Assembly: GCA_920105625.2 (NCBI GenBank)
Contig: OV050032.1
Location: 19,921,981-19,985,980, forward strand
DNA: 64,000 nucleotides
From: Clusia tigrina
Taxonomy: Eukaryota > Arthropoda > Insecta > Diptera > Clusiidae
Direction: 5' to 3'
Made by a program: the position numbers and the translations under genes. How positions within the stretch are numbered: position 1 is the first letter of the stretch; the number at the start of each line of letters is the position of its first letter. Positions 1 through 13,178 of this stretch are shown here, one piece after another. The notes under the pieces were generated by a model. It did no database searches, had not been told where the DNA came from, and saw only the letters and a list, made by a program, of their open reading frames with translations.

Positions 1-842
1 CAAGGCGGCGAATCCTGTCCACTGTCAATGACAACGGATGCCGCTTACTCCGTTGAGCTGAGAGCATTCCTAATGAATTTTTATTTATTTCTCCACTTAA
101 TAAGTTAAGTTATTTTTCTGTAGCGGTTGTTGTTATTGTGTCTTCACTTGCTATCTCCTCGGTCGACGTCGCCTGGAGTGTCTGTACGGTCCCTTTTCCT
201 TTATTGCTATTCAAAGCGATAAATAGAGCTATTTAGTAATTTTCTTCACAACTCGTCGTGCGTCCTTCTGTCGGGCTGCTTCTTTTTCCATTTCCATTTC
301 TGATTCTGTTTCTGGTTTTTTTGTTTTTGTATCTTTTTTTGTTGTATTTGCTTTTGTTGTCTCCCCTTTGAAAGTTGGAGTGAATGAGTTAAATACAAAT
401 TGGCATTGAATAAACACAAATGAACAAACAGCAACGGAACCAGCAGCACCACCAACACCACCACCAGCAGCAACAGCAACAGTAATACAACAACCACCAC
501 AAGTATATGCGAGTATAATAAAGGGAACAAGCAAAACAACAACAACAGTACCCGCCACCACTTCAACTACAACAACCAGCAACAACAACAACAATGACAG
601 TTAAGTGCTTTAAGTGTAACAAGTGTATCGCATTACGAAATCATTATTGACAGACAATTTATTGTACACTTGTTGTAGTTTTTGTTGTTGCTACTGCCGC
701 TGATATTGTGTGTTATTGTAAGGATTTAGTATTGTGGTGAAGCAAAAGAATTTTTCAGCTTTATGGCATGACTTGCCAGTGAGTGCGTGCGGCGACTCCT
801 CTGACCCCCAGCAGTAAACTGAGTGGTTGCTGCAGTAGGCAG
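1..842. other. Intergenic DNA with CAA/CAG/CCA trinucleotide tract
   Basis: The only notable content is a CAA/CAG/ACC-rich stretch at about 421-600. It generates low-complexity frames of poly-Val or poly-Leu type on the minus strand. No gene is supported. Confidence 0.6.
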
Positions 843-1381
843 CCCTGATTAAGTGCACGATTTCTATGCTTCTGTCTCAACTATGCTTATATTAAAGGAG
901 TCCATAGTCCGTACATTTTTAAACACTAGTCGCTGGAGGCCTCGGTGCTGACACTAAGTGCAGCGACATGTCGTCTTTAGTGAGCAAAAAGTTTCCCCAG
1001 ATACTAAAGCAGACATTCTGGACCTGATTCAGTAGACGATTTCTATGCTTCTGTCTTAACTATGCTTATATTAAAGGAGTCCATAGTCCGTACATTTTTA
1101 AATACTAGTCGCTGGAGGCCTCGGTGCTGACATTAAGTGCAGCGACATGTCGTCTTTAGTGAGCAAAAAGTTTCCCCAGATACTAAAGCAGACATTCTGG
1201 ACCTGATTCAGTAGACGATTTCTATGCTTCTGTCTCAACTATGCTTATATTAAAGGAGTCCATAGTCCGTACATTTTTATATACTAGTCGCTGGAGGCCT
1301 CGGTGCTGACATTAAGTGCAGCGACATGTCGTCTTTAGTGAGCAAAAAGTTTCCCCAGATACTAAAGCAGACATTCTGGAT
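843..1381. repeat. Tandem repeat, 3 copies of 179 bp
   Basis: Three head-to-tail copies have starts offset by exactly 179 bp (the word TTTCTATGCTTCTGTCT begins at 861, 1040 and 1219). They differ by only a few substitutions, so the amplification is recent or homogenised. Each unit carries the palindrome GACATGTC and ends in GCAGACATTCTGGA. No open frame is shared by the copies. Confidence 0.95.
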
Positions 1382-1800
1382 GACTTATCTGTTCTAATAC
1401 CCAATTCACTGATATTTCCACGGACATACACATGTCATATGCAGTACCTATATGGCGGACTTTATACCTGACATACCACATATCGGGTACTATCTGGTGA
1501 TAATCCCAAAGACATGTCGCTTATGGGTTGAATTGTGCTGACACTTCCGTTGGCGAGATCCTTTAGAGTCCATGTCCATAGTCAATAATGACAAGGCGAA
1601 AATAGTGACCGATGACATGTTTTCTATACGCTCTAGCATTCTCATATTCGCAAAGACATGTTGTTCAGCGTATCCGTAGTGCGGACAGTCCTAATGACAT
1701 TGGCTGAAATACGTGTCGCTGACTGAGTACAAGACCAGAAATCACATACAGAACCGTGAAGCTCTTAACGCTTAAAGAGAGAGCACATGTCCTCCAAACC
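1382..1800. repeat. ACATGT-rich flank of the tandem array
   Basis: Directly after the array the sequence is no longer a clear 179-bp copy, but ACATGT or CATGTC words recur (near 1430, 1511, 1571, 1614, 1655 and 1785). It may be an older, diverged part of the same satellite. Confidence 0.35.
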
Positions 1801-4800
1801 TCATATTTGCATAAAAGTGCCATCGCTAACTTTCTCGAGGACGGGTGCTCAAAATTTACTGCCGGGTTGCTGCTGCTTTTGTGAATTGCTTGGCGCGTAC
1901 ATCAATTGTGGGAGTGTGTGTTTGTGTGTGGTGTGGGTGTACATGTGCCTATTCAATCCCCACAAACCCACTCACTTCTCTCATAATTCACTTCCGTTTC
2001 GCTTTTCCGACTCGCTCAGTTAAAGCGTTTTGTGTTTTTTCGTGTTGCATTAACAAGTGCCGCCGATATCTTTACGCATCCGTTGCTCTCGTCCTTGTTT
2101 ATTTTGCATCTAATATAATTTATTTGATTCCTGTGTGAACACATCCCACGGAAGTGCGTATCCCGTGCGGCGCCACTGAAATGGTGTGTATCACATCACA
2201 ATCGGATTAGGTCGCGCCCACACCCCACCCACGCTGCCAAGCACCGAAGCTGAACCGGCAAATGAATTCAGAGTAAATTGAATAAACTCATTCACTGCTC
2301 AGCGCCTTAGTGCCTCCGCCAGGCCAGACGCCTCGCTGGCAAGCAAAGCAAAGAAAGCGCAGCTGCTGTTCGTGCAGGAATTTGCGGCATGTGGCACTTC
2401 ATGGGATTTGGGGAATTTGGAGGAGCGACTGGCTACGCAGCCAGCTGCCGAGTTGTATCCGGCGTTTGTGGCACATTGGTTTGCTCGGCTCATTTGCATT
2501 GCTGCAGGTGGTGTGGTGTGGTGCTTAATGTGCCGAGTGTGGGGCGGGATTGCGTCATTAAATTGCTGAGGTAAATGAGAGGGAATACTTTTCTGAGTGT
2601 GAGTGAGTTCAGTCTCCGAAATGCACACCAATCAATCCAACTCGCTCTTCTTATTGCTGGCCTTACTCACTCCACTGTGAGTGAACTGCGACTGCTTTAA
2701 GCGACTCTTTTGATTATCGCTCTAAACATGCAAACTATAGTCCCCGCGCTAGGAAGTGTTTCCTGAAAGCGATACCACTTGAGCGCAGGCCGGTGCACCG
2801 GAGCACCGCGGTAAGCTTCAGGAAGCCCGTAAAATACACTCAGGTAAGCAGTGCTGCATAATTGACTGACTGATTGATTTCGGTGTTGATTTCTTGGGCA
2901 GGCGGAGGCCACTCAAATGCTTAAATACCATGCGGAAGGATAAGAAGCACCACACATCTGAACGGGCAGTTTTGTGTGACTGCGAAATTTCGTATGCCCA
3001 CTTCACCCTTCTAGTGAGCACATCGCTGCACTTGCTACTTTTCAGTTATCGTACACACCGATTAAGTTTGCTCGGCGCTGTTGCAAGGATGAAGCGTTTG
3101 GTCTGCCAACAGAGTGTTGCCACGGGCTGTAATTCTGATTACGCCGCTTGGTGGGCGAGTATTTATCTCGGTGCAAGCTGTGCTCAGTGAGCAACTGAAT
3201 CGAAGGTTGACTCCGCAGCTCGCCGCCCACTTAAAGAGTTCGCAAAGAAGTGCTGCAAATTAACTTCAGGCGCTCTCTGCCGAATGTGGTGGGATGGCGC
3301 CTGTTTGCAGGTTTTTGCGTATGCGTGCTGTCATGTCGGTGTGAATGTTCATGCTTGATACATTGATGGATGTGACGTCACAGCACAATGTGCAAATTAA
3401 TGCTAAGATCGATTGCTTTAATAGCGCTGCTGCCGGTGCTGATGCCAAGGGACGACACAAGGCAGTGAGTGGGTCATTGACTTATGGTGCAAATAAACCC
3501 AGCATGACAGACGTCGATTATGCACCCCCCTCATTTTCTGGACGGTGCTGTATGTGGGCTTCAAGGAAAACACCACCGCTGCTTCTGCTGTTGTTTCAAT
3601 GAGATCCTAGTATTGTCGACGAATGGGGTTAAAGTGCAGCAGAAAAATGTTCTCAGTCTGCAGCAACAAGCGTAGAATTGCGAATGGCAGCGACTTCTCA
3701 AAAAAAAGGAGCGATGTATCTTAGTCAGCCAACTGAAAGGTTCATTTGTAAACGAGTAGGAGACAAAAACTGGCGGAGTGCCGAAAAAACTCAACAGCGC
3801 CACAACGGAGTGTCAAATCGTGTACGGATATGCAGCAATCAAAGAGGAAAACACAACACAAGCAGAAGGCAGTGGATCCTTTCTACAAGGCTCACTCTCT
3901 CCTGTAATTTCGCAGCAGTATCTCTCCCTGTAAGGAGATTTTTTATTGACCCCGATTTACCCATGCAGCGAATCGGAGTTGTATACGAAAAAATTATGGG
4001 ATAATCATTGGAGAAGAGATAGAGAACTGTCACGCAGCTCTGCCATTTGTTTCCAAATTTGGCACTCGGAACCCCAAAGACGAGCCAAAAGGGAGAGGGT
4101 ATACTGCGACCAGGAAAGATGCGGAAATTTTTTTTTTTCAAATTTATTTCTGAAGCTTTTTCTAAACAATTTTTTAATTTTGTTACTAAATGTCGAGAAG
4201 GTTTCTCTAAAAGAGAAACTCCAAATTGCTTCTAATAACTCGATTATTCATCACTTTGAGACCCGCACAAAAAATGTGTCTTCACATGCCGAATTCCCCC
4301 GTAGAAACTTAGCCGTTGGTTGCAGTCAATTCCAGTTCCTTCTCAGCTCTGTCTTCCCAGTTTCTCCTTCCTTCATTGCATACCTACCCCTTCGCTACTT
4401 GCCACAGAGCGAAGCCCCAACTGACCCCTGTGTGCATCAGTTTGCTCCAGTGTTGGGACCAGTCTCTAAGCGCCCATTTCTCTGAAGGGCTGATTCGTTG
4501 TTTTCAATTATTTCCACACATTTGCGAGTGAAACGCTGTCAAAATGCATGAGCGTGGTTGTGACCATGTCGCGAAATCACTTGCCAAAAGTTCAAATGTC
4601 CTCGTTACAAAATTCAACAACTGCAGTTGCCTTCGTCGACCGCACGTGGGAGAATTTACGCGAGTTTGTGAGTTGGTACTCAGCAAATGCCACAATTCAG
4701 TGAACACTGTAACACATTAGTTTGCGTGAATGCGCGTGGAAGGGAGCGGTGCCGAAGCTGCACTGTCTGAAATTAAGCACTAAGCGATTGTAATTGCCAA

Positions 4801-5658
4801 TGAAAGTGTATGAGTGCGTTCATGTATGAGAGCTGCTTTGTTGCATTTGGAGGCATCTGCCGCATTGGCTACACTCCAGGCAGGAGGACTCTGTCCACCA
4901 CCCTGTGGTGTACCTCTTTTCAGCCAATTCGGAAGGACTTTGTGCTCTTTACACGCTCATAAAATATGTTAATGAAGTGATAGGGAGGAAAAGTTAGTTG
5001 AAACTGATAAACCGAAAGTGGGCAATCCACTGAGTTGCAATTTCATCGCCCGTACTGATGTCATTTGATCATGATGACATGACTACAAAGCATCAAGACG
5101 AAAACCAGGTACAATCACCGCCATACTAAAACTAGAAACTAGAAGAATAGTGCGGAGTGGGAAGGTTGCGTGTTAACTGCGCCAATGCCATGTGCGTTTG
5201 AATGTGTGCGAACAGCTTCCGCCGGGTGTAGGCCGTGCGTCTGTGAATTATCGCTCTGAATGGTTTCAGTGGTTTCAGCATAATTGCTCAACTAATTTAT
5301 CTGCAAATAAAATTAATTCGAAATTCACAAGTCGCTCACAGAGACGTGAAACGAACAATTTAGCTAGATACGAATACTTGGAGAGCCTTACACCAACCAC
5401 CACCAACCGCCCATTCGAATCTCTGATGGATACTGGGCCAGCAGTGACGAAAAGAATGTAAAGATCAGCGGAGTGACTTATGAGATATGATGGAGACGTC
5501 TTGCCGGCCAGTGACTCCTCAGGCCATATCCTGCTAAGGTGAACCCGGGCGAGATGCATGCGGCTGAGGACGAGTCAATTTATTCAGAACCTAAAGAACT
5601 GAAGAAAGTGTTTCAATTAACGGCACTAAATGGACATTTACTATGCAAAAGCCCGCCC
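1801..5658. other. Intergenic DNA, nothing recognised
   Basis: Short frames occur on both strands but none has a recognisable domain or convincing splice context. Mixed low-complexity runs (GT-rich near 1915-1950, T-rich at 4131-4140) are the only structure seen. Confidence 0.5.
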
Positions 5659-5800
5659 ACTGCGATCTAGTCGTAGGCATGCTAGACTCATACTCTGAGG
5701 GTCGCAGGCAAACCTCAGTAATTAGTGCTCATTCCCCAACTCCTTGCAATCGTAATTAATTATGGTGGAAGATATAGCAAATTATAATAAACACTACGAA
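5659..5800 (+). mobile_element. tRNA-derived SINE, copy 1 (internally deleted)
   Basis: It shares the words AGGCATGCTAGACTCA and GAGGGTCGCAGG and the body word CTCATTCCCC with copies at 12963 and 46621. Relative to copy 2, the box B region and part of the body are deleted (CAGG joins directly to CAAACCTCAG). It is a dead fragment. Confidence 0.7.
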
Positions 5801-6233
5801 CATTTAGAAGTCCTTATCTCCACGCCTTATATGGGATCGGAACACAGTACCGCATCGGATGCACAGCAGCGAGCATGAAGGCGATTGTTAACTTTGAAGC
5901 CTTTTCAGAAATCAACATTTCAATTGTTTTATGTTCCTTTTTTCACTGGAATTGCTTTAATATTCTGGATCTGTGTGAACAGAAATCTGATAAAATCTCT
6001 TTCATGCGCCGCTAATTGAAGAGATATTTCAGGGATGCGTGCAATGTCCTCCGCAAATCAAACAAGTCAATCCCGCAGATTCATCTTTGCTACTTAAGAG
6101 ATCAACATTGACACGCACGCACATGTCCCAGTCCTTCATAACTGAGCTGCCTGTTATTCGCCATTCGCCAGTTGCCGTTTGCCGTTGTCCTTTAACTAGC
6201 AACAATAACAGCAGCAACAGCTACAGCTACAGC

Positions 6234-6266
<33 letters not shown>

Positions 6267-9200
6267 AGCAACAAGCCCAACAAAAGCCATTAAAAGTACG
6301 AGTAGTGTTATTGTCGTTTTAGTATATTCCGAGCGTAAAAAGTGCGTATCAGTATGCGTACGCATTTGGGCGGGAGTGCATGTGCGTATATGTTTGTGTG
6401 CATATGTGTATGTGTGTTCGTATGTCTGGTATGTTGGCTTGAGTTGTTCGCCGTAATTTATGAGGGTACTTGACTTTTATTATAAGCGGTAAAAAAGAGC
6501 GCACGTTAGGGCTGTTGCAGTAAAAAGGGCAATCAAATTAAAGCGGCTCATGTGGAAGGGGTGAGAACTTAATCGGCAATGATTATCAGTTCAAACGGAA
6601 ACCCAAACGAAAGCGAATGCGCCGCCCAGCGTGAACCGCTTAGACGAGCAACTGATATGTCTGAGCGAAGCTACGTGAAGAAGAAAAGCGTGAGTAGCAT
6701 CCGTATCGCAGGCCTGTCAAAATACCAAATCAAGCCTTGCTATGCCAAAAAGTTTCGTTCAAAGTCGTGCTTGACCGGCCGAGTCACCCACCGCTGACTC
6801 TCCATTGGGCATTGGACATTGGACAATAGACTTACACAATCATTCGGTTCCTAGGAGCGACTACGGCCCGTCGGCCACAGACGAGTGCATTGCCATCATG
6901 TCGAGGCGTTGGCAGATGCCAGCAAGAGGCGTCTCGCCTGGTACTGAGACTGATTTAATGGTGTAAAAGTAATCGACGCTGCGCGGATGTGGGGTGCGAT
7001 AAGAGCGGACGTGAATGTCAGGAAGGAAGTGTCCATTTGACAAGCAAACGAGCGAACGAGCAAACAAGCAAACGAGCACACAGGCATCAAAAATCAAACA
7101 TCCCGCAGATACGCACTGAAGGAAAAGGCACCGCTATGCTCACCTTTGCCAGCGAGCACGCGCCCGTGTGCTTGTCCGCTCAGCGCGTCGGCATTAGGCA
7201 CATTTAAGTAATTTATGGCCGGAGCGGTGGGAGACAATAATCTGCCCACAGTGCTCTTCCCCTCGGCGACGCTTGACGCAGTCGTGGATGTGTTTTTATG
7301 CCCTGCTGCTGACAGATGAGGGCCATCAAAATAAATATTGATGACACAGCGAAGATATTCGGCCGCTGGTGCACTCGACAGGAAGGCTTCAGCTTTTATG
7401 CGTTCACCCTTGGTACTGCCGGACAACCAGCCACCCAGCCAGCCAATGCCTAGTCACGACCACTGTCATTAAGTCAATAACTGATGACTCTCGTTAAGTT
7501 GATAGCATTTAAAATGGTTCTGAGGGTGCGTTAATTTGCGAGTGTTTGCTTTGGTTACTGGTGACGGCGACCATGATCTTGATCTGCATTCCTGGTGTCA
7601 TTCCTACCGGTCACACCGTTTTTGCGAGGCTGGGACTTTGTATGCGAGCGGCTGGAGAACAGGAATTATACAGCTGTGGATTGAAGGCGCGAACAAGAAT
7701 GTGGCAGCAGAGCCCATTTTGAAAAAATATAATCAAATTGAATATTGATCCTAGCATGTGGACCTCGTTTACTAGATTCTCTGGTCCTTACAGGTTTCGT
7801 CCTGCCATCACGTGAATTCCAGTGCTAGCTAAACGGTCGCAGGGGAATGACGAAGGAGTAAGTGCGGCTTTTCGTCGCTCTAATTAGGCTCCCACTGAAG
7901 AGCCCTCAAGCAATGACATCTTATTTCAAATGCGTGTACCGCTTGGAGAATGGAGGAGTGGTTAACCTGCAGCTGAGTTTGTGCGCATCCTCTGAGTGGA
8001 ACAAAGGGACGAAACTTCATTTCTCAATTTAGCTTCTTTGTGTTTTTTTCTGCTTTTGAAGCCTTCGTTTTGCCGTCGAAGTTGCTGGTTACATGTGTTA
8101 CTGCCAGGATTAAGTTGGCTCTCGGTTTTGCATTTTGAAAAGGATTTTGAGGATTTGCCGTGCAAAACAAGTGAAACGGAACACAAAAACGCAGCTAGCG
8201 AAAGGGAGAGAAAGGTGACATTTGCTTATTGTTGTGGCTGTTTTTTGTTGTTGTTCTTGTTGTTTACTTGTTTTTGTTGTTTTTCTTTTATATATTTGTG
8301 CACATATTATTACGATTTGAACCCGAAAAGCGCCTTTCTAAGCTAACAACAAGGGCAATAATGTGTGCACACAACCGCACGCACACCCCAGATGTACGAC
8401 TTTGTGCACAGAATGGCATTTTAAGGATTTTGTGACATTTTACGCTTTCATTCTTACAATTCGTCCTGGCGTGGCTGGTGTGCGTCTGCATGTGAAGCGC
8501 CAAAGCCATTTAAAGCTTCCCTAAATGTAAAGCAAGGCATTTGCAAGCTTCCATTTGTGTGAGTGCGCGTGTGTGCGTGGCAAAGTGTTCTAATGTGCTA
8601 TAGTGTATGTGTGTGGTCGGTTGAGTGTGTGTTAGAGCATTTGCGCTGTGCAGTGTGGCACATTCCTTCAAATATAATATGCAAATAATATACAAGCACA
8701 CAGACGACCGAGTTCCTCAGGCTCTGCCAGCGTCCGCACAGTGGGGCCAGTTCCGACCGCAGATGACATAAAATTTAAAGGCTAAAGAAACCATTTTGAA
8801 ACCAAGTCCGATGATACTCGTATTTTAATACTTTCATCATTAAAGCTATCCAAGGATTGAAGAGGAATTTTAATAGCAAGAAGCGCAGGAGAACACATCC
8901 ACGGTAGAAGCACACCCAATTGTCTCTCGTTTAGCAGATCAGTGTACTCTCCAGCACGCTTTAGGGACAACTTGATAGTTTTTTTCATACTTGTAAATAT
9001 TCTGCTCCCTATTAGCGAGAAAGCGAATCTCCAGCGAATGCGTAATGACAGAAGCGTTCAAACTCGCCCTTCAGAAATGAGGAAGGCGTCTTGCTGAGTT
9101 CCTTTAACCAAACACAGTTCCATCTCAAACTGGCGCAACTCAGCAACATTTCCCCTTGTTCCAGGTTGTATTGTTCAACTAATCATTTACCCGACGTTAC

Positions 9201-12200
9201 CTTCTTTCTCCGGCATGGAGAAAAACGCTTCATGCTTTTAGTGATCAGGACTTTTGTGTTTTGCATTTGTATTTCCTGCCTTGCCTTCTTGCCTCTTAGA
9301 GCGGTCCACACTAACACTCATGCACAATCAGTTCTGTGTGTGTGCATTTGTGTCGGTCGGGCATTGGCTTCGGAGGTCGCGTCTGTTGGTGATCTGTCCG
9401 AAGTCGAGTTATGCCCCCAATTTGGCGAGAATTAGCAACGAATTTGTCAAAGGTGGCAGATGCATGCAACTATTCTGCCTACACAGTTTCCTATAAGAAG
9501 ACTCCATATTATAAGGTACAGATCAGATGCGAAGTGGACACCAGATCCTATAGCGTCCCGTTGGAAGAACTAATTCCGGCTCTACCACAAACGACCTATT
9601 GATGAATCCGCCAAGGTGTGAGTATGCGGCATTGGTGCATTTAGAACTCAGCAGTCAATGGAGAGATAATTTCGCCAGAGCGCTTTTCTACACAAACGAA
9701 TGCCGAATACCCGCACAAGGCAGATTTTCTTTCTCCTCCGAAACGACAAATCATCTGTTGACATGGCAAAAAGGCAGTCTCATACCTTGTGCAAGTCCTT
9801 CGAGTATATGGGACACCGAAGGAGACGCTGCACTTTCAGTGCCAATTACAAGTAATGAGTTATGCGATTTTTATGTGTGATTGGTGACAAAATATGCAGC
9901 ATACTTTTTGGGGCCTCACAGAGATACTTGACTGGCTACTGAGTGCACTTTTGCATGTCTCACAGAAGTTATTTGGACCTTTGGATATTTACTAGTAGAT
10001 TGGTATGAGTGGATAAGATTGCTTTGCCATATGTTTCACAATTCCATTTTGCATGGGTTTCCTTGAATGCATCCGGGATGACTAGCTTTGCCATAGAAAT
10101 GGGTCTGTCCTCCTTATCAGATGAAGCCTGACCTGTCCATATTTTCCACAACCATATTTTTCTGATAGGTCATTCGGTTATGTCCGAAACCCTGTGACCA
10201 CAGCGTAGTTCTTCAACGAACCGGCACTTCAACACCATGCAGAACACTATAGTGGTTGAGCAGTACTGACACCAAATGCTTCTCCATAAACCTCCCTTCT
10301 ACTCTACCGCCAAAGCTGAAAGCCTTTGGTGTAAAAGTCAATCAAGTCCTTGCAGTATTTCCACCTGTTTTCCTAAGAAACAAAATTCCAAAGAGGGCAT
10401 TGCAAAAAAAAAAAATGTCCTGATCTCTTACTTTTTTTTTGTTCCTGGCTCGGGTTCCGTCACACTGTGCGCCGGAGCATAAGGAGGCTTTGGCAAGAGT
10501 ATTTGTTTGACAGTGTCGATTGTTGGTGCGGCTGCTGGTGTTGCTTGTTTGTGCTGCTCATTTGCATTTCTGCTGCCAATCCCGCCAATGCCGTTTTCAT
10601 AAACAACTTAAACTGGTTGCAATCATATCCCGCAGTTAACCTGAGCCGTCGAGCCAGCTGGGGACAGGCGTTTAGGTGGGCACGAGAGGGCGAGCGCAAG
10701 TGTTGCGTTTGGGTTTGCTCAAGGATCATTTAGCATTTGCACAGCGCTGGCGGTGGCGCTGGCTGGGTACGAATTTATGAATTTATTGCCAAGCAATTGA
10801 CATTGGAATGCGCACTGCTGGGTTCTTCGCTCTCGGCTCCTTTCTGGCAGCGGAGGAATTTATCACAATCGTTTTTTGCATGAACGTTTAAGCATTTCCC
10901 CCACGTTTTCCATCGCTAGGCTATGCCAACCCTCTGCAATTTGTTTGCGTTTTGCTCACTTGTTTTATTGTTGTTGTCACTGTTGTTGTTCCTGTTGTTT
11001 TACTTGTATCAATCTAATTTTTAACACATGTGGAATAAATAGCTCCGAGAACGCCCATCGCAAGGACCCCCAGCGTCGCACAAATAAATGTGTGAATGTG
11101 ACAAACACATTAGGCGCACGCAATGCGGGGCGTGGCGGAACGGCTAAGGTCGGTCCGGACTCAGCAGCTCGGGCGACATTGAGCTGCCTGCGCTGTCTTC
11201 ACTGACGGCACAAGTGTCAGCGGCACATATTAAATCAAGTCATCAAAGCAAACACGCCAGGAGCCCTGCGACAGCATATTGCCAGCCCCCAGTGTTTGCG
11301 TGTGTGTGCGTGTATGGCCACTCCAGGCGACACAAGGGGGCATAATTGGAGCGTACGTTGTACTCGCACAAAACAGAGTGACTGAGTGTGGTGCATGAGT
11401 ATTCCTGCTGCTTTATTAAATAAGCAACAACGACACAATTTCCCCCGTCGCTCCGCTTGCGCTGCATGCCACGCTCACGATTCTGCCGGGAGTGGTCAGA
11501 ATGTCAAGCGAGCAGTGGGAGAGGACTAGAAAGCGTGATTTCTTGGCCGTGTGGAGCGAGGACGTGCGGCATGCCTGCCTTGTTGTATGGTTTGTTGGGC
11601 TCATTGGGCGAATGCAAAGTGGCCGCAGCTCCAGTTCCAACCGTTTTGCACTCGAGTGCAGGCCGCAAAGTGTGTGCGTGACACGAACAATTGGCGGTAG
11701 CTGCATTAATACGGCGCAAGTGGTAAATATTTTGATGTGCCCGTGCGTGTGTGCTGGCGACCGGTAAACTCCCGTAAGAGGATTACGGTGAATGCTTTGA
11801 TTATTTATTTCACATTCCGACACTTAAGTAAAAATACTATTTATGTAATGCGCTGTTTATGAAGTTGTTGGTTGCAGGTTGCCAATTGCCGCCCTGACAA
11901 GCAACGACAAAGCTGAGGCAGGTGCGGGAAGACGGGATCGTGGGCAGTTTAGCTCTGGTGCCACAGATGTTGTTGCAACTGGCTTCGGGCAACAGTTGCG
12001 CCATCATTACGTCATGTGCTCGGCTCGTAATTTATGGCCTTTTTTCTAGTATTGCTGAGTTTGCTGAACGGAGTATATAATTAGACCCATCGTTGCAATG
12101 CCTCCACTTCACCAGCACTTATTCAAATCAACCTTAATTAAGTGTGCGCTTTTCATAATTACAAGATCCTGTGGATTCTAGTATAGAACGGCCCCAGATT

Positions 12201-12962
12201 GGTTTACGAATTTCATGGATGTGTTTGTACCCGCTTAAGAAACATTGACGATCATTTTCTGGCACGACATATGCGCCCTTCTAGCCCCCACTTACACAAT
12301 AATAAACTGAGACCAGGTGCCAATGCAAACACAACATTTATCGCTTCACATACTTTTTTCCATGTGAGTGCTTCAAGCAGTGGTTCCCTTTGTTGCTTCC
12401 CTTCGATCCTCCGATCATAGATTACCTACCATTCCTCTAATACAGTGACCCCGCTAAACCATTCAGTTTCCAGTCTAATTTAGGGCCTCTTCTCTATGTG
12501 CTACTATAACCATATAAAAAACTGTTGATATGTAAAAATCTGGCTCCCCATCTGCTGCAGATCTAATGCACTTTTTTGCAACCCTTTCTGCTTATCATCT
12601 TTGTGCGTCTTATCTTCTCTTGTACTTCCTTTAACAACTTAATCAAATAACTGTACATATAGTAAAACAACAGCCGCTTTTTATTTGAACCTCACAACAA
12701 TAAAGCATCCGTCTTAAGCGGCTTCGCCTTTGGCCAAAAATAACCACTGATTACAAGCCTACTTACATGCTGTGGATTTTAGACAGTTTTCTAGAGAGTA
12801 TCCTCAACACTTTTGCCCTTCATCCCCAGATCGAAACCAAATTGCCACTTGTTCGAAAGCAATTTTCACACAGTTCACAAGTGGAGTTGCCTTTCCATCC
12901 CACCACCAAAATCTTCGGATATTCATAACTATGCTACGGACTACTCTCATTAATCCACCCTT
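5801..12962. other. Intergenic DNA, mostly featureless
   Basis: It holds a (CAA)n tract at about 6199-6276, an eight-base AGCAAACG-type repeat near 7040-7080, and GT-rich stretches near 8550-8640. Short frames at 9.1-9.9 and 11.4-11.8 kb lack motifs. No gene is supported. Confidence 0.5.
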
Positions 12963-13119
12963 TGTAGTCTAGTGGTAAGCATGCTAGATTCACACTACGA
13001 GGGTAGCAGGTTCAAATCCTGCCTCGGGCTTTCTATAAAATCCTTTTCTCTTCGAGTTGAAAGCCTCTGTAGCTAGTACTCATTCCCCCAACAACTTGCA
13101 CTCAGAATTATTATGTAAG

Positions 13120-13178
<59 letters not shown>
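12963..13178 (+). mobile_element. tRNA-derived SINE, copy 2 with (ATA)n tail
   Basis: The head has pol III box A (TAGTCTAGTGGTAAGC) and box B (GGTTCAAATCC) spaced as in a tRNA, but no proper cloverleaf anticodon arm. A body of about 95 bp follows, including CTCATTCCCCCAACAACTTG. It ends in about twenty ATA/AAT units at 13119-13178. The tail and the second copy at 5.66 kb show this is a retroposed SINE, not a tRNA gene. Confidence 0.8.

Noticed and set aside
229..594. Long low-complexity frames on the minus strand
   Set aside because: They come from a CAA/CAG/ACC repeat and have no domain or splice context.
11416..11823. 135-codon minus-strand frame as a gene
   Set aside because: No recognisable motif, composition like the surrounding intergenic DNA, and comparable frames on the opposite strand.
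12963..13022. Functional tRNA gene
   Set aside because: Box A and box B are present, but the anticodon arm does not fold and two related copies share a non-tRNA body or A-rich tail, as in a SINE.
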